Both the position numbers and the translations under genes were made by a program. This document shows, piece by piece, positions 32,383-40,710 of a stretch of 64,000 bases of DNA (its first letter is position 1; every line of letters starts with the position of its first letter). Origin of the DNA: Clostridiales bacterium (GTDB lineage: Bacteria; Bacillota_A; Clostridia; Oscillospirales; Oscillospiraceae); NCBI GenBank assembly GCA_004553625.1, contig SFKX01000005.1:89614-153613 (forward strand), given 5' to 3'. The notes beneath the pieces are model-generated. The model ran no database searches. It saw only the letters and a list, made by a program, of their open reading frames with translations, and was not told where the DNA came from.

Positions 32383-33750
32383 TTATCGCTCCATCAGCTC
32401 CCGGAAAGCCTCGAGCCGCTCCGCGCTTATCCGCTCCAAGCCGGTCTCGCCGGCATTCAGATAGTCCTGACGTCCCAGCGCGAGCTGCGCCCTCACATGG
32501 TCCTCCAGCGCCGTTTCGAGGCTCAGATAGGTCTCCAGCTGCGGCGGGACATAGAATTCGTAGTTTGCCTGCGTGTCCAGATAGGCCTCATAGAGCGAGG
32601 CGTATTTGGCGCTCTCCAGGCCCTCGATGGCCTCCGGCAGCTCGTTTTCAAAGGCCTCCCGGGTCACGGGCATATAGCCCGTCCGGGTCACGAACTCCAC
32701 ATTGTGCCCGGGTTCGGTCAGCCACTTGAGGAAGGTCACGGCGGCCTGCTCCCGCTCCGGGGTGGAGCGCACGGTGCAGAAGCCCGCGCCCCTCTGCATC
32801 ACCAGCTTTTCCCCGTTTTCAAACACCGGGCAGGGGCGGGAGATGATGGTGATGTCCTCCGATGTGTTGTCCGGGTAGGTCACCACGTCGCTGTAATAGA
32901 GGATGCTGGCCGAGGACGCCACGCTGACGATGCTGTCGCCGGTGCGGATGGACTCTGTCGCGTAGCCGCCCTTGAGCCAGACGCCGCCCTGAATCGCAGC
33001 GTTAGCCAGCGGCTCCCACGCCGTCTGAAATGCGGGGCCGAAGGCCAGCTCGTCTCCATTGAAGAAATCCTCGCCCAGCGACTCCGCCCCCACCTGGAAA
33101 TAGTTGAAGTAGTAGTCGTGGACGAACATGGCTTTGGCGTCGCCCGGGACATCCGGCGTCAGCCCGTCGGTCCATTCCGCATAGGCCTCCGCGGCCCTGA
33201 AAAGCCCCTCCCAGGTGTCGAGGTCATCTGTCGTCACGCCCGTGGCATGTGAGAAGCGGTCAAAGATGGTCTTGTTGATATACATGATCTCCGTGGATTT
33301 GGCCACGGGCAGCACGACCAGACGGCCATTTACCGTCCCCTCCTCTATGAAGGCCGGGATGAAGGCGGACAGCTCCTCCTCGCTGAAGTAGTCCCGGTAG
33401 TCCACCAAAATGCCGTCGTCGGGCAGCGCCATCACGGTCTTTGGATAGGAAACAAAGAGGTCGGGCAGCTCCGAAGCGCCCGGCTCCCCATTGGCGGCCG
33501 CCAGCACCAGCTCGTGTATCGTGTTGGTGTTGGACACGGATGTGACCTGCACGTTTATCTGCCGCTCTTTTCCCACGGTCTGGTTGAACTGCTCAATGAG
33601 GTCGTTGAGCGGGGAATCAGTCTGCCCGCCGTAAACATGCCAGACCGTTATCGTGGTCGGCGTTTCCTCCTTCGGCGTGCCGGAACAGCCGGCAAAGCAG
33701 GATAGTATGAAAACGGCGAGTAAAAGCACCGCAATTTTTCGGAATGTCAC
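32383..33750 (-). CDS. orphan ABC-type solute-binding lipoprotein
   Basis: 455 residues. Lipobox CFAGC (Cys22) and the extracellular solute-binding family 1 fold (TITVWHVYGGQTDSPLNDLIEQFNQ, LPDLFVSYP, FLKWLTEPGHNVEFV), typical of sugar or glycerol-phosphate binding proteins. No permease or ATPase gene is nearby. Its partner is the membrane LuxR regulator directly downstream, which suggests a sensory rather than transport role (inference). The start codon is GTG. A weak TAGAAT-17-TATAAT promoter lies at 33787-33815. Confidence 0.78.
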   Translation of the reverse strand: MTFRKIAVLLLAVFILSCFAGCSGTPKEETPTTITVWHVYGGQTDSPLNDLIEQFNQTVGKERQINVQVTSVSNTNTIHELVLAAANGEPGASELPDLFVSYPKTVMALPDDGILVDYRDYFSEEELSAFIPAFIEEGTVNGRLVVLPVAKSTEIMYINKTIFDRFSHATGVTTDDLDTWEGLFRAAEAYAEWTDGLTPDVPGDAKAMFVHDYYFNYFQVGAESLGEDFFNGDELAFGPAFQTAWEPLANAAIQGGVWLKGGYATESIRTGDSIVSVASSASILYYSDVVTYPDNTSEDITIISRPCPVFENGEKLVMQRGAGFCTVRSTPEREQAAVTFLKWLTEPGHNVEFVTRTGYMPVTREAFENELPEAIEGLESAKYASLYEAYLDTQANYEFYVPPQLETYLSLETALEDHVRAQLALGRQDYLNAGETGLERISAERLEAFRELMER

Positions 33751-33825
33751 ACCTCGTCACCTCTTTTGAGCATATGAGCTAAATACATTATACACGTTAT
33801 ATCCGGACAATTCTATCTGCTTTTG

Positions 33826-33850
33826 AGAAAAAACTGCCGTCCGCGACGGT
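33826..33850 (-). terminator. terminator of the ten-gene envelope operon
   Basis: On the minus strand CCGTC-GCG-GACGG is followed by CAG and six T residues, just after the second receiver-like gene. Confidence 0.5.
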
Positions 33851-33862
33851 TCAGGCATCGTG

Positions 33863-34240
33863 CTAAAAAGCCGCCAATTTTGCCAGCAGGTAGCTGAGGG
33901 AACTGTCATAAAAGACGAAATCATCTGCCAGACCGGCATTTTTTGTGTCCACGGCCTCTTTGCGCACAACGGCCCGCTCCGGCCTGACCAGGAGTAGAAT
34001 TCTTACGCCATGTTCATTCCGACGGAGCGAGCGGCAGAGCTCAACCGCCCGCTCCATATCCACCTGGTCCACGATATCCAATATCACCACATCCGCATGG
34101 AAGATGTCCACTCCGACGGCGGCCTGCGGATAATTGAGCTGGGCCGCCCATAGGAAATCAAGCTCCGGTTTTGAGCGGATGGCCTCCGACAGCCCCTGGC
34201 CCAACATCTTGTTGGACGATATAAACAGAACCGTTTTCAT
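33863..34240 (-). CDS. degenerate stand-alone receiver-like protein (operon end)
   Basis: 125 residues with a receiver-like alternation: MKTVLFISSNKMLGQGLSEAI, VVILDIVDQ, VRILLLVRP. The acidic pair of the first strand is replaced by Ser-Ser-Asn; an Asp remains in the third strand. The C-terminus DDFVFYDSSLSYLLAKLAAF matches that of the first gene in the same operon (DDFVFYDVSLDYLAASLQSL), so the two are paralogues standing at the two ends. No output domain. Phosphorylation-independent protein binding is the likely role (inference). Confidence 0.6.
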   Translation of the reverse strand: MKTVLFISSNKMLGQGLSEAIRSKPELDFLWAAQLNYPQAAVGVDIFHADVVILDIVDQVDMERAVELCRSLRRNEHGVRILLLVRPERAVVRKEAVDTKNAGLADDFVFYDSSLSYLLAKLAAF

Positions 34241-34310
34241 GCTCGGCCCCCTTAGTCAAATGCGAAGGTACCCTTCACCGCAACCGCTGGACGCGCTTTG
34301 CCGGAGCCGC

Positions 34311-34886
34311 CTACGCCCACGGGTCTGCGGCCTTGGGGGTGCGGACGCCGGTGAGCAGGTACTGCTCCCACAGGAACCACTTCCCGTCGCTGCCCCGCTG
34401 GCGGAGCTTGATGGGGCGCGGGGCATCCGCGCCGCCGCAGGGGATGAAGAGCTTCATATAGCCCGGCTCTTCTCCGGAGACATGGCTGCTCTCGACCCTG
34501 ACGGTATAGGGCAGGGAGGGCGTATAGTTGTTTTCGGGAGCCGCGCCCGCAAAGTAGGTGAAGGGCAGGTAAGCCTTTCCGTCGCGGAAGCGGTCATTGA
34601 GGAAAGAGATGTCCTGCCCGTTCAGAGGCCGCGGGCCGCGCAGCCAGTTTAGCATCTCCTGGCCGATATTTCTGTCTGCGGCATAGGCGCACAGGGCCAG
34701 GACGGTCAGCGCCGCTGTCTGAAACGGGCTGTCAAGCGCCGCCTCCGGGAGCGCCCGCAGCTCGGCGAGGCTCTCGGGCAGCGCCGCGAAGGTAAAGGTC
34801 TCTGCCCTGTTTCCGATGGAGCCGGCAGCCGACATTGCGGTGTCTATCGCAGAGCTTTTCAGTTTATCAAAGATCCCCATTTGCAT
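34311..34886 (-). CDS. DUF6935-type protein
   Basis: A 191-residue soluble protein. ALPESLAELRALPEAALDSPFQTAALTVLAL, FAGAAPENNYTPSLPYTV and WFLWEQYLLTGVRTP...DPWA are the pattern I know as DUF6935, frequent in clostridia beside SPFH and zinc-ribbon genes. The short Gly/Ser-rich N-terminus has no signal peptide. It is the ninth gene of the envelope operon. Function unknown. Confidence 0.7.
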   Translation of the reverse strand: MQMGIFDKLKSSAIDTAMSAAGSIGNRAETFTFAALPESLAELRALPEAALDSPFQTAALTVLALCAYAADRNIGQEMLNWLRGPRPLNGQDISFLNDRFRDGKAYLPFTYFAGAAPENNYTPSLPYTVRVESSHVSGEEPGYMKLFIPCGGADAPRPIKLRQRGSDGKWFLWEQYLLTGVRTPKAADPWA

Positions 34887-34935
34887 CTCCCTTTCACTTA
34901 TAGGAATGTCTCGCGTTCATTTCTTAGCCCGCTCC

Positions 34936-36243
34936 TTAGAATTTTCCGCTCCGGCCGCTGCCTCCGCCGCCGCTTTCACTGCGGGTGCTGCCTCCGCCCG
35001 AGCTTTGCTTTTGGATCGCGGTGCGCGTCACGGTGGTGTGGCTGAACTGGTCGCGCTGTTCAGTCAGCTGCAGCCCGCCTGCGGCTACATATGCATCGGC
35101 CTTGGCGCCCGGCCGGACCGTTTTCATGCCGCGCAGCAGAATATAGCAGACGATCCCCGCGGCCAGGCAGGAAAGCGCCGTCATCATGGCGATACGCGGC
35201 CAGTAGGAGGGACGCACGGGGTCCTCCGCCTCGGCCTTCGCCAGGAATTCCTCGCAGCCGCTCAGATAGTTGGAGATGCCGCCGTACCAGTCGTTGTCCC
35301 CAAAGTTTCCGAGGAACCGCTCTTCCAGCATCTCCCGCCCGTATTCATTGAAGGCGTATTCGGCATACTCGCCGTAGACGAACATGGCGTAGTCCCGCTC
35401 TTCCATGCTGAGCAGGACGATTATCCCGTCCCGTCCGAGCCCGTAGCCAAGCCCGCTGTTGTGATAGAGCTGGTAGGTGGTCTCGTATTCGCTGCCGTCG
35501 CCATAGTCGGTATAGTCGTCCACAATGGCGAAATAGACCCCGCAGCGACAGCTCTGGGAAATAGCCTGCGCGCGGTGCTCCAGCTCCTGCCACTGCTCGT
35601 ATGTGAGCAGGCCGCTGACATCATACACATACTGCATACCGCCGCCGCTCTGCCCGGGAGCTTCGGTCACTTCCGGTGCGGAGCCGTCCGGCGGGCAGTT
35701 GGCTAGGATAAAGTCCTCCGCAGCCGCCGCCATGGCGTCCACCGCCTGTGTAAGAGCGGCGGCGCTCATGCTTATGTCTTCGCCGCTCCACAGTTCGGGC
35801 GCCATATAGGGCTGCACGGCATCGCGGATGACGTTTGCCAGCTCCTGGCTGTCGCCGCGCTCCTCGCTCAGGCTGGCATAGACACACCAGCCGTTGCTGC
35901 TCGGCATGGCGTAATTGCCCGCATCCTGCGGCTCCAGCAGGATGGTCAGCGAGACGCCTTCCTTCGCCTCGCCATAACCGTACTCGTATGCCTCATATAG
36001 CCATGCTGCGGTGTCGCCGATGTTGTCGTCGCTGATCATGGTGAGCACATCCACCCGCAGGTCGATGCCCAGCGTCTCCGAAAGCTGCGGGAGCGTCTCC
36101 TCGCCCTGTATCGCCAGCGTCTCTGAGCCCAGCATCTCTGTTTCATCATAGATAACGCCGTAGTCCCGCGTGGCAAGCGCCGAGGTGCCGAGGGACAGGG
36201 TGAACAGGAGGACCATGACAAGCAGCAGAATTCTTTTCTTCAT
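34936..36243 (-). CDS. secreted/membrane TPM-domain protein (YdjH-like)
   Basis: 435 residues. Signal peptide (SLGTSALA), two TPM (Psb32/YgcG-type) domains at about 25-190 and 210-365, one TM helix (about 345-370) and a Ser/Gly-rich tail ending GGGGSGRSGKF. The start at 36243 is set by the signal peptide. Immediately upstream is a TFIIB-type zinc-ribbon protein and further upstream an SPFH protein. This trio corresponds to B. subtilis YdjH, YdjG and YdjI, which form a membrane complex that recruits PspA. No pspA gene is present here. Confidence 0.75.
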   Translation of the reverse strand: MKKRILLLVMVLLFTLSLGTSALATRDYGVIYDETEMLGSETLAIQGEETLPQLSETLGIDLRVDVLTMISDDNIGDTAAWLYEAYEYGYGEAKEGVSLTILLEPQDAGNYAMPSSNGWCVYASLSEERGDSQELANVIRDAVQPYMAPELWSGEDISMSAAALTQAVDAMAAAAEDFILANCPPDGSAPEVTEAPGQSGGGMQYVYDVSGLLTYEQWQELEHRAQAISQSCRCGVYFAIVDDYTDYGDGSEYETTYQLYHNSGLGYGLGRDGIIVLLSMEERDYAMFVYGEYAEYAFNEYGREMLEERFLGNFGDNDWYGGISNYLSGCEEFLAKAEAEDPVRPSYWPRIAMMTALSCLAAGIVCYILLRGMKTVRPGAKADAYVAAGGLQLTEQRDQFSHTTVTRTAIQKQSSGGGSTRSESGGGGSGRSGKF

Positions 36244-36260
36244 ATCCGTTCCCCTCCTTC

Positions 36261-37379
36261 TCACATGAACAAAAGCGCCAGCGCCGAGCTCAGCGCCGAG
36301 AGAGGTATGGCTATGGCGGCAAACAGGCCCCAAAACTTGCCCCAGCTGACCGGCAAATCGCCGACCAGCTTGCCGGTCTGCCCGTTCATGGCAAAGAGGA
36401 AATCCTTGCCCTTCCATTTGGTGTTCAGCATCCAGACTGGCATCAGGGCATACTGTACCTTGCCCCGCTTCAGGTTGACGTTCAGCTCTGTGACCGTGCA
36501 GGTGTCATACCCCTTGACGGTACGGCGCAGGGCCGCGGCAAAGGTGCCCTCGCAGCGCTTGTCCGCCCGCTCCCGGCACTGCTCGACCGGAACATCGAAC
36601 CTGTCTGCGAGAAAGCCCGGAAGATAGGCCGTGGAAAACTGCTGCAGCTCCTTGTAGTTATAGGGCTCGATGGAGTCCATGTGATCGTCCGGCAGCTTGC
36701 TGGAGGCGTCCACCGGCACCTTCTCAAAGGCGACGCTGCCGGAGCGGTAGACATTGAAGAATTCTGTCTCCGTGACTCTCTCGTCCTTGGTCTCGTATGT
36801 ATGGCTGCGGGTAGCCTCATAGCTGGCGTCGCCCTCGGCCTCACCGTCGAACATCCAGAAGGGGACGTAGATGCCCTGTATCTTTTGGATGTGGTTTTCC
36901 GAAGTGAAGCTCCTGGGCAGGAAAAACTTCCCCTTGTAGTGCTCCTTGAGCGCATTGACGGCTCTCTCCCGGCTCAGCTTGAAGGGAATGATGAAGTCCG
37001 GACGCAGGGACCCTGCGAACTGCCCCGGCACAACTGTCGGATTCCCGCAGTAGGGGCATGACGTGGCCGCCGTGCTTTCGTCGCAGATGAGTTCCGCGCC
37101 GCAGCTGGGGCAGCTATACGCCCGCATGGAGCCGCCCTCGTCGCCCCAGTCCTCGCTGAGACCCGAGGTGTCCCACTCGCCGCCGCCTGCAGAAGACGCG
37201 GGCCGGCCCTTGTCCGCGGCCTCAGCCGCCCTGGCTTCTTTTTCCGCATAAAGCGCCTCTATCTCGGCTGCGTCAAAGCCGGAACCGCAGTACTCGCACT
37301 CAAGTTTCCCGGACTCGCCCACAAAATGTAGCGGGCCCGTGCAGGCCGGGCATTGATAGTTGGTTATCTGTGCTGGCAT
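36261..37379 (-). CDS. TFIIB-type zinc-ribbon membrane protein (YdjG-like)
   Basis: 372 residues. Zinc ribbon 1 (CPAC...CEYCGS, about 10-32), a charged linker, zinc ribbon 2 (CPSCGAEL...CPYCGNPT, about 90-120), then a beta-rich domain with FIIPFKLSRERAVNALKEHYKGKF and GIYVPFWMFDGEAEGDASYEA, and one C-terminal TM helix. This layout is standard for the clostridial and YdjG-like family. ATG 37379 was chosen because it starts MPAQITNYQCPAC. It ends 17 bp before the TPM gene. It probably links the SPFH assembly to the TPM protein in the membrane. Confidence 0.78.
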   Translation of the reverse strand: MPAQITNYQCPACTGPLHFVGESGKLECEYCGSGFDAAEIEALYAEKEARAAEAADKGRPASSAGGGEWDTSGLSEDWGDEGGSMRAYSCPSCGAELICDESTAATSCPYCGNPTVVPGQFAGSLRPDFIIPFKLSRERAVNALKEHYKGKFFLPRSFTSENHIQKIQGIYVPFWMFDGEAEGDASYEATRSHTYETKDERVTETEFFNVYRSGSVAFEKVPVDASSKLPDDHMDSIEPYNYKELQQFSTAYLPGFLADRFDVPVEQCRERADKRCEGTFAAALRRTVKGYDTCTVTELNVNLKRGKVQYALMPVWMLNTKWKGKDFLFAMNGQTGKLVGDLPVSWGKFWGLFAAIAIPLSALSSALALLFM

Positions 37380-37445
37380 TCTATCCCTCGCTTCCCGTAT
37401 CGGCAATGCGCGTCGGAGGCCATTCCTCTTCCGCGCATTTTGATC

Positions 37446-37471
37446 GCTCCCGCCCCAAACGGGGCGGGAGC
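37446..37471. repeat. intercistronic hairpin in the envelope operon
   Basis: An 11-bp perfect GC-rich stem (GCTCCCGCCCC and its complement, 4-base loop) in the only gap over 100 bp of the operon, without a T-run. Possible mRNA-processing or partial-termination site. Confidence 0.45.
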
Positions 37472-37487
37472 CGGTTTCATTGCTGTT

Positions 37488-39362
37488 TTACTGGAATTTC
37501 ATGTTTTTCAGGATGATGTCGGGCATCGTCCCCTCAACGCAGTCCAGGTCCGTCAGACCGATGGAGAGGGCGCGGGTGTCGTCGAGCTGTGCCACGTACT
37601 CTATCCAATCATAGCCTATGTACTCGTAGGTGCGGCCATGGAAGGTTATGCCTCCGATGACCCTGTCCCCGATCTCCTGATAGTTCTTGAAGGAATCCTT
37701 GCTGGAATCGAAATCCGCCACAGTGCTTCTAACCTTAAACCGTATTTGTCCGGCGCCGAAGGCATCAGGATCCTCGTTTTCCACCAGCGAGTCTTTGGTG
37801 GTCGACCAGCCGCTCTCCGGGATGCTTGTGGTGATCTTCACCTTTACGTCATCCTTGGCAAACTGCAGGACCTCCAGGGTGATTTCCTTCATGACGGCGT
37901 TTGCCGCGGCCGCCCTGTCAGCCTCGGCGGCTTCCGCCTTCACCTCGTCCAGATACTTTGCTACGGCCTCACTGCCGGAGAAACCGCTGGTGTTGTAGGC
38001 GCTTATCTCATAAACGCCCGGCTCCTCCTCAACGAAGTTGACATAGATGAAGTTGTGCGGGTTCTCCGACGATATCCATTTGTAGAAGCGCATGTTGGCT
38101 TCATAGACATCGCTGTACTCCTCCTCGTCAAACTTGCCGTCCACGCCGAAGTAGGCTGCAAGCTCCTCATAGGTGGTGTTGAAGATGTCTTTGGCGACCT
38201 CGCTCATATAGACATAGCCCTTCTGCACCTGCTCGTCGGTCACGATGCCGTCACCGCCGGGTATGTCGCCCGTCTGAGTGCCCGTGCCGCCGCCCGAAGG
38301 AGCGCCTGCCCCGATGGCGTCCGGCATGGCCTCGCCCGCCTCTATCATCGGCAGATACCAGTCGTAATAGTAGTAGGGCAGGTCCTCCTCGTCCACATCG
38401 TCCCAGTATGTGCCCCAGGGGCGCAGGTAGATATCGTAGGTGAACTCATCGTCGCCGTTTTCATAGAAGCCGCTTATGTGGATCATGTCGTCGTAGTCCA
38501 GAAGGCCGGGGTCCACTATCCAGTCCGCGTGCTCAAGCGGGATATCCGTGAACCAGCCGCCCTCTGACATCACGGTGCCGAGCTCACTCGTCCCGGCCTC
38601 GTTCAGGCTGACCGCGGCGGAGGCCATGGGCTCCGCTTCCGTGTAGTCCTCGTCCCAGAGGGTGACGGTGCCCATATAGTCCTCGCCTATGTCGATGGTG
38701 CCGCAGACGTCCCACCACTCGCCCTCCATGTCCTCGTAATAACCCCAGCAGCCGGTCATTATCCACCAGCCGTACCAGTCGCCGTTCCACCAGTCGAGAA
38801 GTTCATCGCCTGTCCCGTCAGGATGCGTGGGCAGGGGGTCGCCGTTACCGCCGGGCAGCTTGGTGCCGCTGGCGCCGCTTCCGGCCGATTCCTGGCTGAG
38901 CGTGGACGGATCGACGGAGATGCTGGCGCTCTTGCTGCCAAACAGCTCCTCAAACTTTATCTCGACCTTGCTGGTCGTATCAGTAAGTACAAAGGCGCTT
39001 TTGATTTCCAGAGTCTCGCCGGGCAGGACATCCGCATACTGGCCGTCGCAGATGGTATCGAAAGAGTCCTCGGCAGTAAAAATCGTGGCCAGCGTCAGCT
39101 CCGTGCCGTTCTGCGTGGCGCTCTCGACGATGGACAGGAGATAGCAGTCGGTTTCGTCGGTGTTGTTGGTGTAGTCCAGCGTCAGGACGAGCGCGTCGTT
39201 CCCATCATAGTCTTTCATTATGCACGCGCCCTTGTAGAGCAGCTCATACTTCCCGACCTTCAGCAGATTGGGGTCTGCCGGCTTACCGCCGCCGCAGGCG
39301 GCGAGGCTGAGCAGCATCAAGGCCGCGAGCAATATGCAGAGCAGTTTACTTGTTCGTCTCAT
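37488..39362 (-). CDS. large lipoprotein with N-terminal DUF5067-type domain
   Basis: 624 residues. Lipobox LSLAAC (Cys23), then a DUF5067/telokin-like Ig domain (about 30-150: YELLYKGACIMKDYDGNDALVLTLDYTNNTDETDCY). A Gly/Ser/Thr linker follows, then a Trp/Tyr/Asp-rich central domain (WWNGDWYGWWIMTGCWGYYEDMEGEWW, broken here by linkers) and a C-terminal Glu/Ala helical plus beta region. It should sit on the outer face of the membrane. It resembles the cargo lipoprotein at 24430-25650 in composition. Function unknown; fourth from last of the soluble or surface components. Confidence 0.65.
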   Translation of the reverse strand: MRRTSKLLCILLAALMLLSLAACGGGKPADPNLLKVGKYELLYKGACIMKDYDGNDALVLTLDYTNNTDETDCYLLSIVESATQNGTELTLATIFTAEDSFDTICDGQYADVLPGETLEIKSAFVLTDTTSKVEIKFEELFGSKSASISVDPSTLSQESAGSGASGTKLPGGNGDPLPTHPDGTGDELLDWWNGDWYGWWIMTGCWGYYEDMEGEWWDVCGTIDIGEDYMGTVTLWDEDYTEAEPMASAAVSLNEAGTSELGTVMSEGGWFTDIPLEHADWIVDPGLLDYDDMIHISGFYENGDDEFTYDIYLRPWGTYWDDVDEEDLPYYYYDWYLPMIEAGEAMPDAIGAGAPSGGGTGTQTGDIPGGDGIVTDEQVQKGYVYMSEVAKDIFNTTYEELAAYFGVDGKFDEEEYSDVYEANMRFYKWISSENPHNFIYVNFVEEEPGVYEISAYNTSGFSGSEAVAKYLDEVKAEAAEADRAAAANAVMKEITLEVLQFAKDDVKVKITTSIPESGWSTTKDSLVENEDPDAFGAGQIRFKVRSTVADFDSSKDSFKNYQEIGDRVIGGITFHGRTYEYIGYDWIEYVAQLDDTRALSIGLTDLDCVEGTMPDIILKNMKFQ

Positions 39363-39396
39363 TATTACCTCCTCATTCTCTCAGCCGATACGCGTC

Positions 39397-40233
39397 TCAG
39401 CTGTTGACGGCGCCGCCGCAGAATTCGCAGCAGCCGCTGGCGTCCGGCGTGGTGGTCGCGCCGCAGAAGGGGCAGGTCACCGCCGCCTTCGGGGCAGCGG
39501 CCGCCGCCGCCTCATCCCGAACCTGCTGCCGCACCCTGAGCAGCGCGTCCCGTATCTCGAGGCCCATCTCCTCATACTGCCAGTATTCCACGCTGGAGCG
39601 CACTTCCTCCGCGTTGGAGGTGAGGGAGCCGCCCCTCATGCCGCCGAAGCCGCCCCGCGGCCTGCGCATGGCGTCCGGCCCGTCCAGCAGCGTTTCCTCG
39701 CCGTTGTCCACGGACTCGCTGTTGAGCTGAAAACGTATCTCGTTGAAATAGGGGTTGTTTACGTTGATGACGATATAGAAGTCGTAGGAATAGGCGTACC
39801 GCCTGGGGTTGAAGCTCTTGCGCTCCCCATCCTTATCCTCGTATTCGATCTCCGTTCTGCTCTCGTCGATGTCCAGCTTGCAGCCGGTCACGTCAGAGAA
39901 GGACAGCACATCCGGGTTGGCCTCCTCGAGATTTTTGGCAGCGGTGACCATAAAGAGACCCGCGTCCTCGTCCAGCAGCACCTTGGTGCGCTCGCCCAGA
40001 GTCCGGGTGATGCGGAATGACGCGACCTTCTCCCGGTTTGCCTCGCGATAGTCGAGCTGCTCTTTTATCTCATCCACCGTACTCTGACGTCGGTCGCTGA
40101 ACCAAGGTGAGAGCTTGGCGGCGCAGCTTTTGCACATATTGCCGTCCTCCAGCTTTCGGTTGCCGAGCAGTCCAATCTCGCCGCCGCAGATGGAACACTC
40201 CTTTTTGTCGAACAACTTACCAAAGAGTCCCAT
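39397..40233 (-). CDS. DUF4428-type protein with N- and C-terminal zinc ribbons
   Basis: 278 residues. MGLFGKLFDKKECSICGGEI...CKSCAAKL is the DUF4428 zinc-binding N-terminus. A central beta-rich domain, an Ala-rich helix and a second ribbon (CPFCGATTTPDASGCCEFCG) follow. There is no signal peptide or TM helix. The gene follows the small membrane protein by 25 bp in the envelope operon. Family members commonly accompany SPFH/zinc-ribbon genes in clostridia; the biochemical role is unknown. Confidence 0.72.
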   Translation of the reverse strand: MGLFGKLFDKKECSICGGEIGLLGNRKLEDGNMCKSCAAKLSPWFSDRRQSTVDEIKEQLDYREANREKVASFRITRTLGERTKVLLDEDAGLFMVTAAKNLEEANPDVLSFSDVTGCKLDIDESRTEIEYEDKDGERKSFNPRRYAYSYDFYIVINVNNPYFNEIRFQLNSESVDNGEETLLDGPDAMRRPRGGFGGMRGGSLTSNAEEVRSSVEYWQYEEMGLEIRDALLRVRQQVRDEAAAAAAPKAAVTCPFCGATTTPDASGCCEFCGGAVNS

Positions 40234-40258
40234 GGCTCGCGTTCCTTTCTAAAACCTG

Positions 40259-40666
40259 TCAAACATTGACGTTATTTTTCATCTGCACCGCGCCATAGGA
40301 ATACAGGCCCGGCAGCAGCAGATTGAGTACCAGATTGATAATGCTGAACTGCCCGCCGCCTATAAGTCCGATAACCATGGAGGCAATGTACAAAATACCT
40401 ATGACTATGCCCCACTTGACACAGGCGGCCGCCTTCTGGGGTGCGCTGCAGGCGCCCACGCCCTTTATTCCGGCTATGAACTCGATGATGGAGGAGACGA
40501 TGATGATCGCGGAGCTTGCATAGAGCAGGCCGGTCCCCTCCGCGCTCTCCGCCAGCGCCACCAAGGCGCTGATGCCGAGAATTGCAAGCACGCCTACGAT
40601 TGCTGCTATGACGCCGCCGATGATCATGAGAATGGACGTAACTTTCAGAAGCTTTTGACCTTTCAT
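40259..40666 (-). CDS. small four-TM membrane protein
   Basis: 135 residues, four hydrophobic helices (about 8-35, 45-66, 80-100, 105-125) with a lysine-rich N-terminus and GAVQMKNNVNV C-terminus. It resembles DUF4064-like small clostridial membrane proteins. It lies between the SPFH and DUF4428 genes and may be a membrane anchor for them. Confidence 0.6.
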   Translation of the reverse strand: MKGQKLLKVTSILMIIGGVIAAIVGVLAILGISALVALAESAEGTGLLYASSAIIIVSSIIEFIAGIKGVGACSAPQKAAACVKWGIVIGILYIASMVIGLIGGGQFSIINLVLNLLLPGLYSYGAVQMKNNVNV

Positions 40667-40710
40667 TTTTAAATACCTCCTGTTTCATATTTTTATAATA
40701 CGCTTTAACC

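Noticed and set aside
31048..33252. 734-residue open frame antisense to the LuxR and solute-binding genes
   Set aside because: Covers two convincing genes on the other strand and ignores their boundary; composition is that of a shadow frame.
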